Shown here: one piece after another, positions 61,945-64,000 of the stretch
How the letters are laid out: each line of letters begins with the position of its first letter
Numbering within the stretch: the stretch's first letter is position 1
NCBI RefSeq assembly: GCF_000497045.1
Contig: NW_015961981.1
Location: 374,401-438,400 of the forward strand
DNA length: 64,000 nt
DNA from: Kalmanozyma brasiliensis GHG001
Lineage: Eukaryota > Basidiomycota > Ustilaginomycetes > Ustilaginales
Direction: 5' to 3'
Program-made: the position numbers and the translations under genes
The notes under the pieces: model-generated
The model's input: the letters and a program-made list of their open reading frames with translations, nothing else
What the model was told of the DNA's origin: nothing
Database searches by the model: none

Positions 61945-64000
61945 TCAACCTCCCCTTGACTTGCGGATGAACGCCTCCAAGTACTTCTTGAACGGCTTCG
62001 CCTCCAGCGTCTTCAAGTTCTGGGCAAAGTCCTGCGCCAGCTCGGGTGGACAGTTGATGCTCGGGAAGTAGACCTGAAGAAGGTAGGTGATCATCTCGTC
62101 GCCCCTCTTGGCGTAGATCGTCTTGGCCAGGGTGGCGATTTCACCGAGGACGATCTGAGCTTGGGCATCTCTGAAGTCAAAGTCCTCTTTGGTGGGTGCT
62201 TCAAAGATGAGCCCGATGAGGGTCTCGTAGATGAATCGCTCGAAGCCTGGAAGGCCGGCGGAGGAGGTGCCATTAGCGGTGGCGCTGGTGGAGCCGGCCC
62301 ACGATCCAACGAGGCGATGCAGAATCGAGAAGGCAGTGCGTTGACAAGCGGCATCCGAGTTGGTCGAGTAGAACACCACGCTCTGCAGCAATGTCTCGAG
62401 CTGAGCGGCGTTTTTGTCCGAGACAAAGACGCCTTCCATCCCTGACTGCACCATCGACGAGAGCAGGTTCATGTACGCCTTCTGCAGCTCCGACTTTTGC
62501 ACCGCGTCATCCGTGCCCGTCACACCCTGGTTGAGGAAGTAGAAGATGCGCTCCACCAGGAGGAGGAACAGCTGATCGACAATGGCCTTGACGTCGTCCT
62601 TGTACCTGTTGACGACCAGCGAGAGGAAGTTGACAAAGTCGACCAGCTCCTGCGAGGTCACCTCGCTCAACAAGGCATCGATGAGGCCCGGAATGTAGGG
62701 CAGCACCGCCTTGCCGCACGTCGAGACCATGCGAGAGAATGCACCGCGCGCCGACTCACGAACGACCGAGAACTGGTTCATCGAGCTGAGACTCACGAGC
62801 ACCTGCTCCGTGATGGACTTGAAGACGCTCACCCATTGCGGCTCGGGCTGCGTGCTGTTGGGGTTGAGATCCGGGAAACCCTTCGAGAGGCTGCTGAGAG
62901 CCAACATGAGGTGGTGTACTTGCAGTACAGAGGTGAGATCGGAGGCGTTGCGTTGAAAAGCTTGAACCGCTTGTCGCATCTGCTCGCTGAGCGGCTCCGA
63001 AATGGCTTTGAGCAGCACCACCTGGTCGTTCGGAGCGGTGTTGAGCAGAGAGATCAACATGCCGCTGGTCTCGAAGAGGTAAAGCTGACTGTCAAAGTAG
63101 CCTGCATGGGCGGTTGCTTTGACAAGCGGATCCTCATCTGCTCCGACCTCGGGAAGCTCGGCACGTACAACCAAGAGATCTTGCAGGCCCTGCAGGAGCC
63201 GTTGCACGAAGTCCAGAGGCACAGCGGCGACGGCCCGAAGGTCTCGCACGAAGCGCCAGAGCAGATAATTGACGCGCTTGCGTACGCCCAGCTTCTCGTG
63301 ATGGACTCCGCGCCAATCCAGGAAGGCAGGCAAGGCGTCCGAGACGCTGGCGCTACGGGCGGCAAAGAAGTTCGAGTATCGAACAAGGCATTCGAAGTAT
63401 TGCAGCTGCACTGCAGGGTGAGGAAACGACGATACGTTGGACTGCACCAGCTTTTGCACCATCTCGCCCAGGTTGCTGAGTGGTAGCGCTGCGAGCGCCT
63501 CGTTGCCGAGCTTGGGTGCTCGTCCCTTGGAACCAGCTTCTGGGCTTTGAACGAACATGGCGGGCGACAGTCCAACCTTGGGAGCTGCGGTGGCTGTGGT
63601 CATGACGTCGCCATAGAAGTGAATCACGTAGAGCGCAAGCTCGATCTGCTGCCACGAAAGCTGAGGGCCTGATCCGGATGCGCTCGCTTCGAAGGATGCA
63701 AAGGTCGACAAGACGAGCTGGGCAACGCTGTTGGAGAAGAGCTTGTCGTCAATGGCGGCAATGCCGCCCACGATGGTTTGCAAGCTCTTTCGCATGTCGA
63801 GGAACTTGATGTCATCCTCATCATCTTCGTCGTCCTCGTCGTCGGCTGCTCCGAAGCTGCAAGCAGGCCACTCTGCCTCTTCGTCGAACTTCATCTTTTG
63901 AAGGGCCACACCGATGAGGCTGGAGAGGAACTCCGCCCTCTGACCCGTGAGCTCGGCTCCTCGTCGCCGCGCCTTTTTGTAGATGCCCAAGATCATGTTG
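61945..64000 (-). CDS. LOS1: Exportin-T (tRNA exportin), C-terminal part
   Basis: The 5' end is beyond the right edge; at least 684 residues are visible. Exportin-T binds Ran-GTP and carries mature tRNA out of the nucleus. The visible part is a run of HEAT-like helices with family blocks: RAEFLSSLIGVALQKMKFDEEA, then FLDMRKSLQTIVGGIAAID, GVRKRVNYLLWRFVRDLRA, and HAGYFDSQLYLFETSGMLISLL. A FERFIYETLIGLIFEAP block lies near the end, and it finishes with LEAFIRKSRGG. DEDDEDDEDD forms an acidic insert near the left side of the visible part. The closest alternative is another importin-beta relative, but the FDSQLYLFE block is characteristic of Xpot/Los1. THI4 ends about 200 bases away, convergent. 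Confidence 0.9.
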   Translation of the reverse strand, partial: NMILGIYKKARRRGAELTGQRAEFLSSLIGVALQKMKFDEEAEWPACSFGAADDEDDEDDEDDIKFLDMRKSLQTIVGGIAAIDDKLFSNSVAQLVLSTFASFEASASGSGPQLSWQQIELALYVIHFYGDVMTTATAAPKVGLSPAMFVQSPEAGSKGRAPKLGNEALAALPLSNLGEMVQKLVQSNVSSFPHPAVQLQYFECLVRYSNFFAARSASVSDALPAFLDWRGVHHEKLGVRKRVNYLLWRFVRDLRAVAAVPLDFVQRLLQGLQDLLVVRAELPEVGADEDPLVKATAHAGYFDSQLYLFETSGMLISLLNTAPNDQVVLLKAISEPLSEQMRQAVQAFQRNASDLTSVLQVHHLMLALSSLSKGFPDLNPNSTQPEPQWVSVFKSITEQVLVSLSSMNQFSVVRESARGAFSRMVSTCGKAVLPYIPGLIDALLSEVTSQELVDFVNFLSLVVNRYKDDVKAIVDQLFLLLVERIFYFLNQGVTGTDDAVQKSELQKAYMNLLSSMVQSGMEGVFVSDKNAAQLETLLQSVVFYSTNSDAACQRTAFSILHRLVGSWAGSTSATANGTSSAGLPGFERFIYETLIGLIFEAPTKEDFDFRDAQAQIVLGEIATLAKTIYAKRGDEMITYLLQVYFPSINCPPELAQDFAQNLKTLEAKPFKKYLEAFIRKSRGG

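Overview
This window looks like nuclear DNA of a basidiomycete fungus, most likely a smut (Ustilaginomycotina). The evidence is GC-rich coding DNA, large and mostly intronless genes with long Ser/Ala/Pro/Gln-rich disordered regions, a few short GT-AG introns, and orthologues of core eukaryotic genes (CLASP, Noc1/Mak21, Las1, Pet127, eL6, Thi4, exportin-T). I see no transposon, CRISPR array, rRNA gene or convincing tRNA gene. The species cannot be fixed from the sequence alone.

Layout. 0-3 kb: the partial gene of a GatC-like mitochondrial amidotransferase subunit behind a mitochondrial half-size ABC transporter. 3.5-13.5 kb: a CLASP/Stu1-type microtubule protein and a 1,894-residue, mostly disordered protein of unknown function. 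15-19 kb: Noc1/Mak21. 20-24 kb: a secreted double-psi beta-barrel protein, a pyroglutamyl peptidase and a single-span membrane protein. 24-31.5 kb: a Nak1/Kic1-like germinal-centre kinase and CDP-diacylglycerol synthase. 34-38 kb: an Ala/Glu-rich, strongly codon-biased spliced gene and a forkhead transcription factor. 40-43.3 kb: a membrane-anchored ubiquitin protease and a spliced prothymosin-alpha-like acidic protein. 44-50 kb: Las1, a DnaJ protein of the Caj1/Djp1 type, and a predicted N-myristoylated protein. 52-57.9 kb: an FSAF1/Faf1-like 40S assembly factor, Pet127 and ribosomal protein eL6. 60.6-64 kb: THI4 and the C-terminal part of exportin-T (LOS1).

The genes are mainly housekeeping genes without operon logic. 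Ribosome production is well represented (Noc1, Las1, FSAF1 and eL6, with exportin-T for tRNA). A second theme is mitochondria (GatC, the ABC transporter, Pet127). LAS1/DnaJ and FSAF1/PET127 are divergent pairs with short shared promoters.

Most worth a second look: the fungal prothymosin-alpha-like gene; the MGNC-start protein, whose N-terminal region resembles an LRAT/NlpC-type papain-like fold with Ser where the catalytic Cys is expected; the conserved CLECMMRDEDM block in the 1,894-residue protein; the Ala/Glu-rich protein with two basic RxS modules; and a possible unannotated multi-exon gene at 38.9-39.95 kb. Nothing here proves a wholly new system.
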